From Tumebacillus_A lipolyticus (lineage in GTDB: Bacteria > Bacillota > Bacilli > Tumebacillales > Tumebacillaceae), in contig NZ_JBHUIO010000005.1 in assembly GCF_042682745.1 (NCBI RefSeq), forward strand, positions 310,001 through 374,000: a stretch of DNA of 64,000 nt. The letters run 5' to 3'. This document shows positions 1 through 8,419 of the stretch, one piece after another. Every line of letters begins with the position of its first letter. Position 1 is the stretch's first letter. A model generated the notes under the pieces. It saw only the letters and a list, made by a program, of their open reading frames with translations. It had not been told where the DNA came from and did not search any database. Both the position numbers and the translations under genes were made by a program.

Positions 1-1666
1 GCACAGTTGCCGTGGCTGCCACCAGCTGCAGACGAGCATTTTTCACCGCTTCCTCTTCAGCCAACACCCGCACGTTCGCGTAGAACTTGTTAAACGCTTG
101 GGCGAGATCGATGATCCACTTGCCGAGCGCAGACGGATCGAACTCCTCCCCTGCGCGCTTGATCACGTTCGGGAAGTTGAGCAACAGCGTAACCACCGCC
201 CACGCTTCCGCCCCTTCGAGCGCCCCTGCCGGCAACACCACATCGCTCGACTCCACATAGCCCGCTTTGCGCAGGATCGAGTTGGCGCGCGCATGCGTGT
301 ATTGCACATAAGGCCCTGTCTCGCCTTCGAAAGTCAGCATCTCTTCCCACGAGAAGTTGATATCGTTCATCCGGTAGTTTTTCAGGTCGTGGAAGATGAT
401 CGCACCGACGCCGACCTGTTCGGCCACCTGGTCTTTGTTTGCCAGATTGGGGTTCTTCTCGGCGATGACCTTTTTCACATCGGCGATCGCCGCTTGCAGC
501 ACTTCGTCGAGCAGGATGACCTTGCCTTTGCGGGTGGACATCTTCTTGCCATCTTTGAGCATCATCCCAAACGGGATGTGATGCATCTCTGCCGCCCATC
601 CGTATCCCATCTTCTCCAACACTTTGAACACCTGGCGGAAGTGCAGGCGCTGCTCGTTGCCGACCACATAGAGCGCCTTGGCAAACTGGTAGGTGTCCTG
701 ACGATAGAGGGCGGCCGCCAGATCGCGCGTTGCGTACAGGGTTGCACCGTCCGATTTTTTGATCAGGCAAGGCGGCATGTCGTACTCATCCAGTTTGACG
801 ACCATCGCGCCCTCATCCTCGACGAGCAGGCCTTTCGCTTCCAGCTCGTTCACGACGCGATCCATCTTGTCGTTGTAAAAAGCCTCGCCATGCAGGGAGT
901 CGAACTTGATGCCCATCAGCGCGTACGTTTTGTTAAACTCCTTCAGCGACTCGTCGCGGAACCATTGCCAGAGCTGCTGCGCCTCTTGATCGCCATCCTC
1001 CAGCTTTTTAAACCACTCGCGGCCTTGATCTTCGAGCGACGGGTCTGCTTTCGCTTCATCGTGGAACTGCACGTACAGCTTGAGCAGCTCCGGAATCGGG
1101 TTTTGTTGAACGGCCGCTTCGCTGCCCCACTTCTTGTAGGCGACGATCAGCTTGCCAAACTGGGTTCCCCAGTCGCCGAGGTGGTTGATCCGCACCGGCT
1201 GGTACCCGATCTTCGCCAACAGGTTGGCCTGCGCGTTGCCGATGACGGTCGAGCGCAGATGGCCCATCGAAAACGGCTTGGCGATGTTCGGGGAGGACAG
1301 GTCGATCGTCACATGCGCTCCGCCGCCGATGTCTGCCGATCCATAGCCCGCCTTTTCGGTCAAGATGGTCGCGATCACATCTTTGGCCACCGCCTGCTGA
1401 TCGAGGAATAAGTTGATGTACGCGCCGACCACCTGCACGCTGCCCACCGGAACGCCTGCCGCTTGCAGGGCGGGAGTCAGTCGCTCGGCAACTTCGCTTG
1501 CGATCATCGGCGGCGCTTTGCGCATCGTCTTCGCCAGCTGGAAGCACGGGAACGCCAAGTCGCCCATCTTCAGATCTTTTGGCGTCTCCAGGATCCGCTG
1601 TACCGCCTCCACTTCGAGGTCGACCACCTGGGCGATCGTTGCTGCAATCTTGTCTTTGTAGATCAT
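1..1666 (-). CDS. argS: Arginyl-tRNA synthetase, 3' end outside window
   Basis: This enzyme charges tRNA-Arg with arginine in the cytoplasm. The N-terminal additional domain typical of ArgRS is followed by the class I HIGH-type motif read as MGHLRST (about residues 115-121) and a KMSKS-type loop read as KKMSTRKG. The protein is cut off by the window edge, so the C-terminal anticodon-binding domain is not fully visible. The ATG at 1666 is preceded by an AAAGGTGAG ribosome-binding site. The gene is headed by a T-box leader carrying an arginine codon, which fits the assignment independently. Identity is secure. Confidence 0.97.
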   Translation of the reverse strand, partial: MIYKDKIAATIAQVVDLEVEAVQRILETPKDLKMGDLAFPCFQLAKTMRKAPPMIASEVAERLTPALQAAGVPVGSVQVVGAYINLFLDQQAVAKDVIATILTEKAGYGSADIGGGAHVTIDLSSPNIAKPFSMGHLRSTVIGNAQANLLAKIGYQPVRINHLGDWGTQFGKLIVAYKKWGSEAAVQQNPIPELLKLYVQFHDEAKADPSLEDQGREWFKKLEDGDQEAQQLWQWFRDESLKEFNKTYALMGIKFDSLHGEAFYNDKMDRVVNELEAKGLLVEDEGAMVVKLDEYDMPPCLIKKSDGATLYATRDLAAALYRQDTYQFAKALYVVGNEQRLHFRQVFKVLEKMGYGWAAEMHHIPFGMMLKDGKKMSTRKGKVILLDEVLQAAIADVKKVIAEKNPNLANKDQVAEQVGVGAIIFHDLKNYRMNDINFSWEEMLTFEGETGPYVQYTHARANSILRKAGYVESSDVVLPAGALEGAEAWAVVTLLLNFPNVIKRAGEEFDPSALGKWIIDLAQAFNKFYANVRVLAEEEAVKNARLQLVAATATV

Positions 1667-1708
1667 ACGAGCCACTCACCTTTTACCAGAATAGTAGTTT
1701 CAAATGAA

Positions 1709-1957
1709 AAAAGCTCTCGTCTCTGTGTAAAGAGACGAGAGCTGTTGCTCCCGCGGTACCACTCTTGTTGCCCATGCATTGCTGATGAGCCAACTTCTGT
1801 ATCTGCTGTAACGGGCAGAACCGGCACGCCCTACGCAAAAGGTTCAGGCGGCGTCTCCGAGGTGCGCTTCTCCACATGCTTCCCTGTCAGGCTTCCACCC
1901 TCCCTGACTCGCTGAAGTTCCACAAGCGGATACTCTCCTCATCGCTGACATTTTCTT
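1709..1957 (-). promoter_or_regulatory. T-box riboswitch leader of argS
   Basis: The minus-strand leader carries the conserved T-box core GTGGTACCGCGG (about 1749-1766), followed by a 13-bp terminator hairpin (arms 1712-1724 and 1731-1743) ending in a T run. In stem I, a GAGG/CCTC helix closes an internal loop whose 3' side reads GAAGCGCACCTC. This offers CGC, an arginine codon, as specifier. Uncharged tRNA-Arg would stabilise the antiterminator and switch on argS. The class is clear; the specifier is read by eye. Confidence 0.93.
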
Positions 1958-1964
1958 AGTCCCT

Positions 1965-1993
1965 ATTATAGCGCCAAGCGATCGATTCGGCAA
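1965..1993 (-). promoter_or_regulatory. SigA-type promoter of argS leader
   Basis: On the minus strand TTGCCG (1988-1993) and TATAAT (1965-1970) are separated by 17 bp. A start near 1958 places the whole T-box in the transcript. Confidence 0.75.
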
Positions 1994-1994
1994 C

Positions 1995-2255
1995 TCAGCC
2001 GACGATGCGAGTGCGGCGCACATAGCGGTTGTACGTTTTGTAAAACAGGGTGACCGTGCCGATCAAGCAGGCGAAGTCATCCACATATCCCACGAGGAGC
2101 AGAAAATCGGGGATCAGATCGATCGGCGAGATGATGTAGACGACCCCACCTGCGATCAACAGTTTGTCTCGCACCGGAGTTTGCTTGTCCTTAAACATTC
2201 CGACCACATTTTCAAAAAATCCAGGTCCTCTCATCTGTGCCGCACCCTCTCCCAT
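1995..2255 (-). CDS. YkvA-like DUF1232 small membrane protein
   Basis: A protein of about 86 residues resembling the DUF1232/YkvA family, whose function is unknown. The hallmark stretch is DKLLIAGGVVYIISPIDLIPD followed by a hydrophobic segment and YVDD, giving one or two membrane passes. The ATG at 2255 is preceded by GAGGGTGAAGATTG, which lies against the stop of the fumarase gene 17 bases upstream, so the two are probably co-transcribed. A second ATG at 2234 with its own weak ribosome-binding site is possible. Family is fairly sure, function is not. Confidence 0.8.
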   Translation of the reverse strand: MGEGAAQMRGPGFFENVVGMFKDKQTPVRDKLLIAGGVVYIISPIDLIPDFLLLVGYVDDFACLIGTVTLFYKTYNRYVRRTRIVG

Positions 2256-2272
2256 CAATCTTCACCCTCGAC

Positions 2273-3808
2273 TTAAAACACTTTCTCCGCAAAGTCGGAG
2301 AGCTTGCGCAGCGATTGGTTATCGATGTCAGCATGCAAGGAGTTGCCGTGCGCATCCATCGTGACGATCGCCGCAAAGCCTTCGACCTGCAGGTGCCACA
2401 TCGCCTCTGGAATCCCAAACTCCAGGAAGTCGACACCGTTCACCTTTTTCACGCAGCGCGCATAATATTGGGCTGCTCCGCCGATCGCGTTCAGGTAGAC
2501 CGCACCGTGCTCCTGCAAGCCTTTGAGCGTCTTCGGTCCCATGCCGCCCTTCCCGATCACCGCGCGCAGGCCAAACTTCTTGATGATGTCCGCCTGATAC
2601 GGCTCTTCGCGGGACGAGGTGGTCGGGCCGGCCGCTTTGACATGCCATTCGCCCTGTTGATCTTTGAGCATGACCGGACCGCAGTGGTAGATCACGCCGC
2701 CGCTCAGATCGACCGGGGAGGTGTGCTCCGGCTCGATCATATATTTGTGGAACGCATCGCGGCCAGTGTGCATCTCGCCGTTGATGATCACCACGTCGCC
2801 CACCTTCAGATCGCGCACCTGCTCCTCGCTGATCGGCGCTTGCAGCACGACCGTGCGGGTGTCGTCGCTGTCAGTTTCACCCGCATTTTTGGTCAGGTCG
2901 AACGCTTCGACCGACTCTTGGAACTGCCACTCTCTGATCTCGCCCGAGCTCGCATCGAGCACCACGCCGAGGCGACGGAACGCCCAGCAGTTGTAGGCGA
3001 CAGACACGTAGAACGAGGCGGGGAGACGGTTCATCACGCCGATCTTACAGCCGAGCAAGGACACTTTGCCGCCAAACCCCATCGTGCCGACGCCCAGCTG
3101 GTTGGCAGTCTCCATCACATACTCTTCCAGCTTGGCGAGCTCCGGAATCGGGTTGACATCATCGGTGCGGCGGAACAGTTGGTCTTTCGCCAGCGTGTAG
3201 CCGGAGGTGCGATCGCCGCCGATGCCGACGCCGATAAACCCGGCGGAACAGCCTTGACCTTGTGCCTGATAGACCGCATGCAGAATGCACTTGCGGATCC
3301 CGTCGAGGTCGCGGCCCGCTTTGCCCAACCCGTCCAGCTCTGTCGGCAGGGCGTACTGAATGTTTTTGTTCTCACAGCCGCCGCCCTTCAAGATCAGCTG
3401 CACTTCAATATCATCTCGTTCCCATTGCTCGAAGTGGATCACCGGGGTGCCCGGGCCTAAGTTGTTGCCCGAGTTTACGCCGGTCAGTGAATCGACCGAG
3501 TTCGGGCGCAGTTTCCCCATCTTGGTCGCTTCCTCGATCGCCGCATAGATCTGCTTTTTCATCACGATCTGGTTCGCGCCAACCGGGACGTGCAGGTGGA
3601 AGGTCGGCATGCCGGTGTCTTGGCAGATCGGCGCTTCTTCTTCCTGCGCCATCACGATGTTTTCTGCGATCGTGTCCAGCGCGAGGGAGGAACGGTTGCC
3701 CATCTCCTCTTCCAGGCGCGCCTTCATCACCGCTTTGCGGACATCGGACGGCAGGTTGGTCGATGTTTCGATGATCAGTTTGAGCATGCTCGCTTGAAAT
3801 TGTTGCAT
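2273..3808 (-). CDS. Fumarate hydratase class I (fused alpha/beta)
   Basis: A 511-residue class I, oxygen-sensitive [4Fe-4S] fumarase that interconverts fumarate and malate. Both halves found as separate subunits in some bacteria are fused here: the N-terminal iron-sulphur half (with PICQDTGMPTF, Cys62, and the GCSAGFIGVGIGGDRTSG segment) and the C-terminal beta-type half (GEMHTGRDAFHKYM, IYHCGPV, GKGGMGPKT). The ATG at 3808 follows a GGGG-containing purine stretch. The YkvA-like gene follows 17 bases downstream on the same strand. Related class I enzymes can use mesaconate or tartrate, so the physiological substrate is inferred. Confidence 0.93.
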   Translation of the reverse strand: MQQFQASMLKLIIETSTNLPSDVRKAVMKARLEEEMGNRSSLALDTIAENIVMAQEEEAPICQDTGMPTFHLHVPVGANQIVMKKQIYAAIEEATKMGKLRPNSVDSLTGVNSGNNLGPGTPVIHFEQWERDDIEVQLILKGGGCENKNIQYALPTELDGLGKAGRDLDGIRKCILHAVYQAQGQGCSAGFIGVGIGGDRTSGYTLAKDQLFRRTDDVNPIPELAKLEEYVMETANQLGVGTMGFGGKVSLLGCKIGVMNRLPASFYVSVAYNCWAFRRLGVVLDASSGEIREWQFQESVEAFDLTKNAGETDSDDTRTVVLQAPISEEQVRDLKVGDVVIINGEMHTGRDAFHKYMIEPEHTSPVDLSGGVIYHCGPVMLKDQQGEWHVKAAGPTTSSREEPYQADIIKKFGLRAVIGKGGMGPKTLKGLQEHGAVYLNAIGGAAQYYARCVKKVNGVDFLEFGIPEAMWHLQVEGFAAIVTMDAHGNSLHADIDNQSLRKLSDFAEKVF

Positions 3809-3920
3809 GTATCTCTAGTCCCCTTTGTCAGGCATTTTCCAGTAAACTCCGCAAGTGTATCCAAACATCTTCATTATAGAAAAGTTCCCTCGATCTTGCA
3901 ATTTACCAGCAGACCGATAC

Positions 3921-3946
3921 AAAAAAGACCGAGGTTCCCCTCGGTC
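3921..3946 (-). terminator. Rho-independent terminator after murC
   Basis: On the minus strand an 8-bp GACCGAGG/CCTCGGTC stem with a 4-base loop runs into a T6 tract. It lies 10 bases past the murC stop. Confidence 0.9.
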
Positions 3947-3956
3947 CAGAACATGC

Positions 3957-5321
3957 TTATGCGTGCACAGAGATCAGCCGTTCCCCGATCCCGCGGATGT
4001 CGCCTGCGCCCATCGTCAGCACCAAGCCTGTGCTGCCCGCGCGCTGTTGCAAAATCCACTCGGTACCTTCCTCCAGCGTGTTGACCAGGTGCACCGTCTT
4101 CCCGCGCTCCGCAATCTTTTCGGCGAGCAGGTTGGTCAGCTCTTCCGCCCGGTCGCTCTTCTCGCGAGCAGACTGGTACACTTTGACCAGCATCACTTCA
4201 TCTGACAGCGTCAGCGCGTCGGCAAACTCGTCGAGAAACGCCATCGTCCGCGAGATGGTGTGCGGTTGAAAGACGGTGAGCAGATGATCCTCCGGGAAGG
4301 AGCGCTGCACCGCCCGCAAGGTCGCTTCGATCTCGCTCGGATGGTGTGCGTAATCATCGTAGATCGCCAGTTGCTCCACCTGTCCGAGGTAGTCGAATCG
4401 ACGATAGACTCCTCCAAATTCTGCGAACGAAGCTCGCACCGCTTCAAACGGAATCTGCAAGATTCGCGAAAGGGCGATGACCGCCAGCACGTTCAGCACG
4501 TTGTGCTCGCCGATCGCTCGCACTTCCAGCCTGCCGAGCAGCCGATCGCGCTCCCAGACGTTGAAGGACAACAGCCCCCTGTGTTCGGCAACATCGGTCG
4601 CCCAAATATCGTTCGTATCGTTTAAGCCGAAATAGAGCACCTTACCCTTGGAGGAGAGCTTCCTGCAAAGCTCCTGATCCCCCCAAGTGATCAAGACTCC
4701 GTCAGAGGGAACTTTGTCCACAAACGTCTGAAACGCCTCAAACACATCGTCGATCCCGGAGAAATAGTCGGGGTGGTCGAAGTCGATGTTGTTGACGATG
4801 GCGATCTTCGGGTTGTAATTGAGGAAGCTGCGGCGATACTCGCACGCTTCTGCCACCATAAACCCGTGCCCGAAACGAGCGTTGGAGCCGATGTTATAGT
4901 TTTTGCTCCCGATGATGGCGAGCGGATCATGCTTTGCCTGAAGGAGCATGTTGGCGATCATCGAAGTGGTCGTCGTCTTCCCGTGCGTGCCGGAGACGGT
5001 GATCGCAGCTTCGTTGTGGCCTTCCATCAGACGACCGAGCATCTGCGGATAGGTCAACACTTCGATTCCGAGCTCTTTCGCTTTTTGAATCTCGATATGA
5101 TCATCTCCGTACGCCGGAGAATGGCAGACGATATCAGCATGTTGCACGTTCTCGACAGACGGACCAGTGATCTGTGTGATGCCAGCTTGGTGCAACAGTT
5201 CATCTGTAAAAAATACCGCGTCCGTGTCCGAACCGGTCACCTCGCAGCCCATGCGTGCGAACACTTGCGCGAGCGCACTTATGCCTGAGCCTTTGATTCC
5301 CACGAAGTGGATTTTCTGCAT
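3957..5321 (-). CDS. murC: UDP-N-acetylmuramate--L-alanine ligase
   Basis: This ATP-dependent ligase adds L-alanine to UDP-MurNAc in the cytoplasmic phase of peptidoglycan synthesis. The 454-residue protein begins with the UDP-binding FVGIKGSGISALA segment, has the Mur-ligase ATP-binding loop SGTHGKTTTTSM (about 109-120), the EACEYRRSFLNY and NIDFDHPDYF segments characteristic of MurC, and DDYAHHPSEI in the C-terminal half. These set it apart from the related recycling ligase Mpl. It is transcribed alone, with its own terminator. Confidence 0.96.
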   Translation of the reverse strand: MQKIHFVGIKGSGISALAQVFARMGCEVTGSDTDAVFFTDELLHQAGITQITGPSVENVQHADIVCHSPAYGDDHIEIQKAKELGIEVLTYPQMLGRLMEGHNEAAITVSGTHGKTTTTSMIANMLLQAKHDPLAIIGSKNYNIGSNARFGHGFMVAEACEYRRSFLNYNPKIAIVNNIDFDHPDYFSGIDDVFEAFQTFVDKVPSDGVLITWGDQELCRKLSSKGKVLYFGLNDTNDIWATDVAEHRGLLSFNVWERDRLLGRLEVRAIGEHNVLNVLAVIALSRILQIPFEAVRASFAEFGGVYRRFDYLGQVEQLAIYDDYAHHPSEIEATLRAVQRSFPEDHLLTVFQPHTISRTMAFLDEFADALTLSDEVMLVKVYQSAREKSDRAEELTNLLAEKIAERGKTVHLVNTLEEGTEWILQQRAGSTGLVLTMGAGDIRGIGERLISVHA

Positions 5322-5448
5322 GGACGTACCTCCCAGTATTCTCTCCCAAACGCCAAAAGCATCTTGATGGGGACAACAGTCTTAGTATGGGCAAAAGAGC
5401 AAGAAAATGCAATTGTTGATTTATTACATTCATGTGTCTCCCGCGATC

Positions 5449-5477
5449 AAAAAGGGACGCCCTAGCGGTGTCCCTTC
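5449..5477 (-). terminator. Terminator at the end of the CDF gene
   Basis: AAGGGAC/GTCCCTT arms (5452-5458 and 5470-5476) with a T5 run on the minus strand. The TAG stop codon of the transporter lies inside the loop. Confidence 0.8.
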
Positions 5478-6358
5478 TTTTCTGTAGAAACATCCACCGG
5501 TTCAACGTGGATGTGCACATATTCGATCTTTTCCTTGTCGAACAGCAGCTTTTCGATCTGCTCGGTGATATCGTGCGATTCGCCGACCGTCAACCGCTCA
5601 TCGACGCCGATCACCGCATCGACATATACGTTGCTGCCATAGGTGCGCGCCTTGATATCGACGATCGAGTGCACCTGCGGCACACCTAATATCATATCTT
5701 CCAACACTTTCAGATGTGCTTCATCAAACCCATCGGTCAGCGCATGCACCGCTTCTCGAAAGATCTGGTAGGCGGTCTTCAAGATGATCAGGCCGACGAG
5801 GACAGCTGCGATCGGATCGAGCCAGTGCCAGCCAAACTGCGCGCCCAAGATGCCGACAAACGCACCGATCGAAACGAACGCGTCAGAGCGGTTATCTGCC
5901 GCTGCAGCCAACACCGCCTGCGAGTTGATCCGCTTGCCCAAGCGCCCGTTATACGTTCCGACGATCAGCATCACGCCTGCCGAAAACAGCGCAACCCACA
6001 TCGAGATCGGATCGGGTACGACAAAGTTGCGGTCGATCATGCTCTGCACCGCATCCCACAGCACGTTGATGCTGACGCCCGCCATGATCAGCGCAGCGAT
6101 AAAGGTAGCGACCGTCTCCGCTCGGTAGTGGCCATATTTGTGATCATCGTCTGCCGGTTTCCGCGCGATGCGCAGACCGATCAGGACGGCGACAGAGGCG
6201 ACGATGTCTGTCGAGTTGTTCAGACCATCGGCAAACAGCGCTTTCGAATCGGATGCGTAGCCAACAACCAGCTTTAAAATGGACAGGATCAGATAGGCGA
6301 TGATGCTGATCCATGCACCACGTTCTCCCTGTTTCATCTTGTCTAGTTTGTCATCCAT
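5462..6358 (-). CDS. CDF-family divalent metal exporter
   Basis: A cation diffusion facilitator of about 298 residues that exports divalent metal from the cytoplasm by proton antiport. Six membrane segments are visible, then a cytoplasmic C-terminal domain with the HSIVDIKARTYGSNVYVDA signature. Metal-site positions read NNSTD in the second membrane segment and DNRSD in the fifth. Zinc exporters usually carry HxxxD there, so manganese or iron is the more likely substrate (inference). I place the start at the ATG at 6358, preceded by GGGAGCGGGG; an upstream in-frame extension has no good ribosome-binding site. Confidence 0.9.
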   Translation of the reverse strand: MDDKLDKMKQGERGAWISIIAYLILSILKLVVGYASDSKALFADGLNNSTDIVASVAVLIGLRIARKPADDDHKYGHYRAETVATFIAALIMAGVSINVLWDAVQSMIDRNFVVPDPISMWVALFSAGVMLIVGTYNGRLGKRINSQAVLAAAADNRSDAFVSIGAFVGILGAQFGWHWLDPIAAVLVGLIILKTAYQIFREAVHALTDGFDEAHLKVLEDMILGVPQVHSIVDIKARTYGSNVYVDAVIGVDERLTVGESHDITEQIEKLLFDKEKIEYVHIHVEPVDVSTEKKGHR

Positions 6359-6480
6359 CGTCCCCGCTCCCATCTCAAAAGACTCTGCATGTAAGATGGT
6401 ACTCTCCGCACCTCGTTTTAGTCTACAGAAACGTTTTTGGGTGCGGGCAACAATCTCGCGGGGCTTTCGTCCTCCAACTC

Positions 6481-6741
6481 TCAATGGAGGTCGCCCTCCT
6501 CTGAAGCTGGCCAGCCATCATGCTTTCCGACCCCCTCTTGGGTCATCATCTCGCGCAGTTGATCGACCATATACCGCCCGAGCATCTCATACAGCTCTTC
6601 GCGCTCCAGCTCCTGAATCATCGCCAGCAGATCGTCCTTTGCCAAGCTCTCTAATATTCCAGAGACGATGATCGCCGCATCTTCTTCATCGCCAACCAGT
6701 TGGTCTTTGTAATGGTGATAGAGTTGGTTCACCAGTTTCAT
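6481..6741 (-). CDS. Small acidic protein, DUF6154-like
   Basis: A protein of about 86 residues, rich in acidic and leucine residues and predicted to be all alpha-helical (KLVNQLYHHYKDQL, then DEEDAAIIVSGILES). I recognise a resemblance to small Bacillales DUF6154 proteins, but this is from memory and not certain. No catalytic motif is seen. GGAG stands 9 bases before the ATG at 6741, which is preferred to the in-frame ATG at 6747. Function unknown. Confidence 0.65.
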   Translation of the reverse strand: MKLVNQLYHHYKDQLVGDEEDAAIIVSGILESLAKDDLLAMIQELEREELYEMLGRYMVDQLREMMTQEGVGKHDGWPASEEGDLH

Positions 6742-6808
6742 CGTCATCCGCTCCGCACCCCTTCCGCGTAAACTTTGCCCGATCTATTGTTTCCCACCGC
6801 GATGGAAT

Positions 6809-6927
6809 TCATTTGTATCTGTCTCCCAAAAGCTGCTCACACAAAAGGCGATAGAGCTTCCGCGCTTCCCTTGCTGGAATCTGCTCTACCGCCTCTGCGG
6901 GTAACTTTCAGTTGTCAGCTCGATCAC
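6809..6927 (-). pseudogene. Possible frameshifted small gene (about 39 codons)
   Basis: A GTG at 6927 overlaps the TGA of the upstream gene and opens VIELTTESYPQRR then stop. A neighbouring frame continues with EAVEQIPAREARKLYRLLCE and LLGDRYK, ending at 6809. The total length of 119 bases differs from a multiple of three by one base, so a single indel would join them into one plausible helical protein. No known family is recognised. It could equally be chance coding. Confidence 0.3.
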
Positions 6928-7208
6928 TTCTGCACAGTACCTCCTGCATGTTTTTGCGAAAACATCTCATACATCAACATCTCTTGCCGCAGATCCTGCA
7001 AGCGGCTTTTCACGCGCTCTCGCTCCACCGCATTTCCAGAGACGATCGCATCGTGCAAGGACATCAGCTCGTAATCAAGTTCGAGCCGCAGCACCGGAAT
7101 CCTCGCTTCGATCGCTCGGCTCAACAGCGCTTTCTTCACATCTTCACTCGACACATGGATCGGCCTCTCGCAGTCAACTTTGTTTCGTTTACCATTGAGC
7201 TCCATCAT
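6924..7208 (-). CDS. Small hypothetical helical protein
   Basis: About 94 residues, charged and probably alpha-helical in its second half (SRLQDLRQEMLMYEMF). Not recognised. I choose the ATG at 7208 because GGGGAGG stands 8 bases before it. The frame stays open further upstream, but that part overlaps a TATAAT hexamer at 7250-7256 that looks like the -10 element of the gene itself. A possible tiny gene follows through a GTGA overlap. Confidence 0.6.
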   Translation of the reverse strand: MMELNGKRNKVDCERPIHVSSEDVKKALLSRAIEARIPVLRLELDYELMSLHDAIVSGNAVERERVKSRLQDLRQEMLMYEMFSQKHAGGTVQK

Positions 7209-7302
7209 CAACGTCGCCTCCCCGTCTTTGTGATAGAAGTTTCTTGTCTCCATTATACTCAATTTTCAGACTTTTCGCCATCACCGACCGACCGATTTCA
7301 AT

Positions 7303-7344
7303 AAAAAAGGCGGTCTGCAAAAGGATTTCCCCCTCTGCGACCGC
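7303..7344 (-). terminator. Terminator after the DUF4097 gene
   Basis: GCGGTC/GACCGC arms (7310-7315 and 7339-7344) followed on the minus strand by a T6 run. Confidence 0.7.
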
Positions 7345-7350
7345 TCTTCC

Positions 7351-8295
7351 TCAGTCTTGGATCACCCGCAGGTCGCCGCTCGACGTATCCACTCGGACGG
7401 ACGGTCCACCCGTGCCGATCTCCGCGATGAACGAACCTTTTTCCTGACGGGAGATCTGCATCGGAAACTCCACGTTCGCCTCGCCAGAAGAACTGCGGAA
7501 ATTGAGTTTCATGTACGAATTGCTCGGCAGTCGCACCTCAACATTCCCAGAAGATGTCGAAAGGTCGATATTCTCCTGCAAGGCGCTCATCCCGATGCGA
7601 AGCTCACCGGATGTAGAGTTCGCTTTTACCTTCCCAGTCAGATCGCTCATCAGCAGATCGCCAGAGCTACTCTCCGCCTCCAGCGACTCCCCCGTCCACT
7701 TGCGCAGTCCGACCTGGCCGGAGGAAGTTTCCGCATACAGCCTGCCGATCAGGTTTTGCAGCTGCATATCGCCAGATGATGTTCTGAATTTGAGCGACTT
7801 CCCTTGGATATCTCCCCCCTGGATATCACCAGAGGACGATCTTAGGACGACCGTCTCCGCCTTCAGCCCTTTTGCTTCGATATCGCCCGATGAGGTGGAG
7901 ACGGCAAGTTCATTGAACACCTTTTCCGGCAGCCGCACATCGAGGCGAAGGTTGCGCTCATTGGTGAAGCCGATCTGAAAGCTCCACTCCCGCTCAACCT
8001 CGACCTTGAGCACATCACCGCTCAGCGCGGTGTTCACCTGGTAATCCCCACCGCCAAAACCGCCGTTTTTCACTTGCCCGGTAAAATCGACATGTATTTG
8101 ATCATCGTTCGACTTGAGCAGGTTCACATCTGTGCTCGAAGTGCTGATCTGCACAGAAGCTACCTTCTCCCCCTCGACCGTCTTGTGCTCATCATAATTG
8201 CGCGTTTCCTGATTGAACAAGAACAGGGAGCTGATCACTCCACCCAAGACCAGCACTCCGAGTACAGATGCGACAGCAATCCTTGTAGCTTTCAT
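7351..8295 (-). CDS. DUF4097-type membrane-anchored beta-repeat protein
   Basis: A 314-residue protein with one N-terminal membrane helix (residues 5-27) and an extracytoplasmic domain made of short repeats. At least eight copies of an S/T-SSG-D/N/E/Q unit recur about every 20-25 residues from about residue 130 onward, the pattern of DUF4097 beta-helix domains. Firmicute relatives are often linked to envelope stress, but no regulatory partner is adjacent here. GGAGG precedes the ATG. The beta-helical fold is inferred from the repeat spacing. Confidence 0.8.
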   Translation of the reverse strand: MKATRIAVASVLGVLVLGGVISSLFLFNQETRNYDEHKTVEGEKVASVQISTSSTDVNLLKSNDDQIHVDFTGQVKNGGFGGGDYQVNTALSGDVLKVEVEREWSFQIGFTNERNLRLDVRLPEKVFNELAVSTSSGDIEAKGLKAETVVLRSSSGDIQGGDIQGKSLKFRTSSGDMQLQNLIGRLYAETSSGQVGLRKWTGESLEAESSSGDLLMSDLTGKVKANSTSGELRIGMSALQENIDLSTSSGNVEVRLPSNSYMKLNFRSSSGEANVEFPMQISRQEKGSFIAEIGTGGPSVRVDTSSGDLRVIQD

Positions 8296-8364
8296 CTCCG
8301 ATTCCCCTCCATCCTTCTCTTTCTATTGACGAAAGATTTTACGGAAATCCTTCAAAAAAGTTTC

Positions 8365-8403
8365 AAAAAAAGAACACCTCTTCAAACTGCCTAGGAAGAG
8401 GTG
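8365..8403 (-). terminator. Terminator after subtilase paralogue 1
   Basis: CACCTCTTC/GAAGAGGTG arms (8375-8383 and 8395-8403) followed by a T-rich run on the minus strand. Confidence 0.85.
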
Positions 8404-8419
8404 TGAACAGAATGATCGT

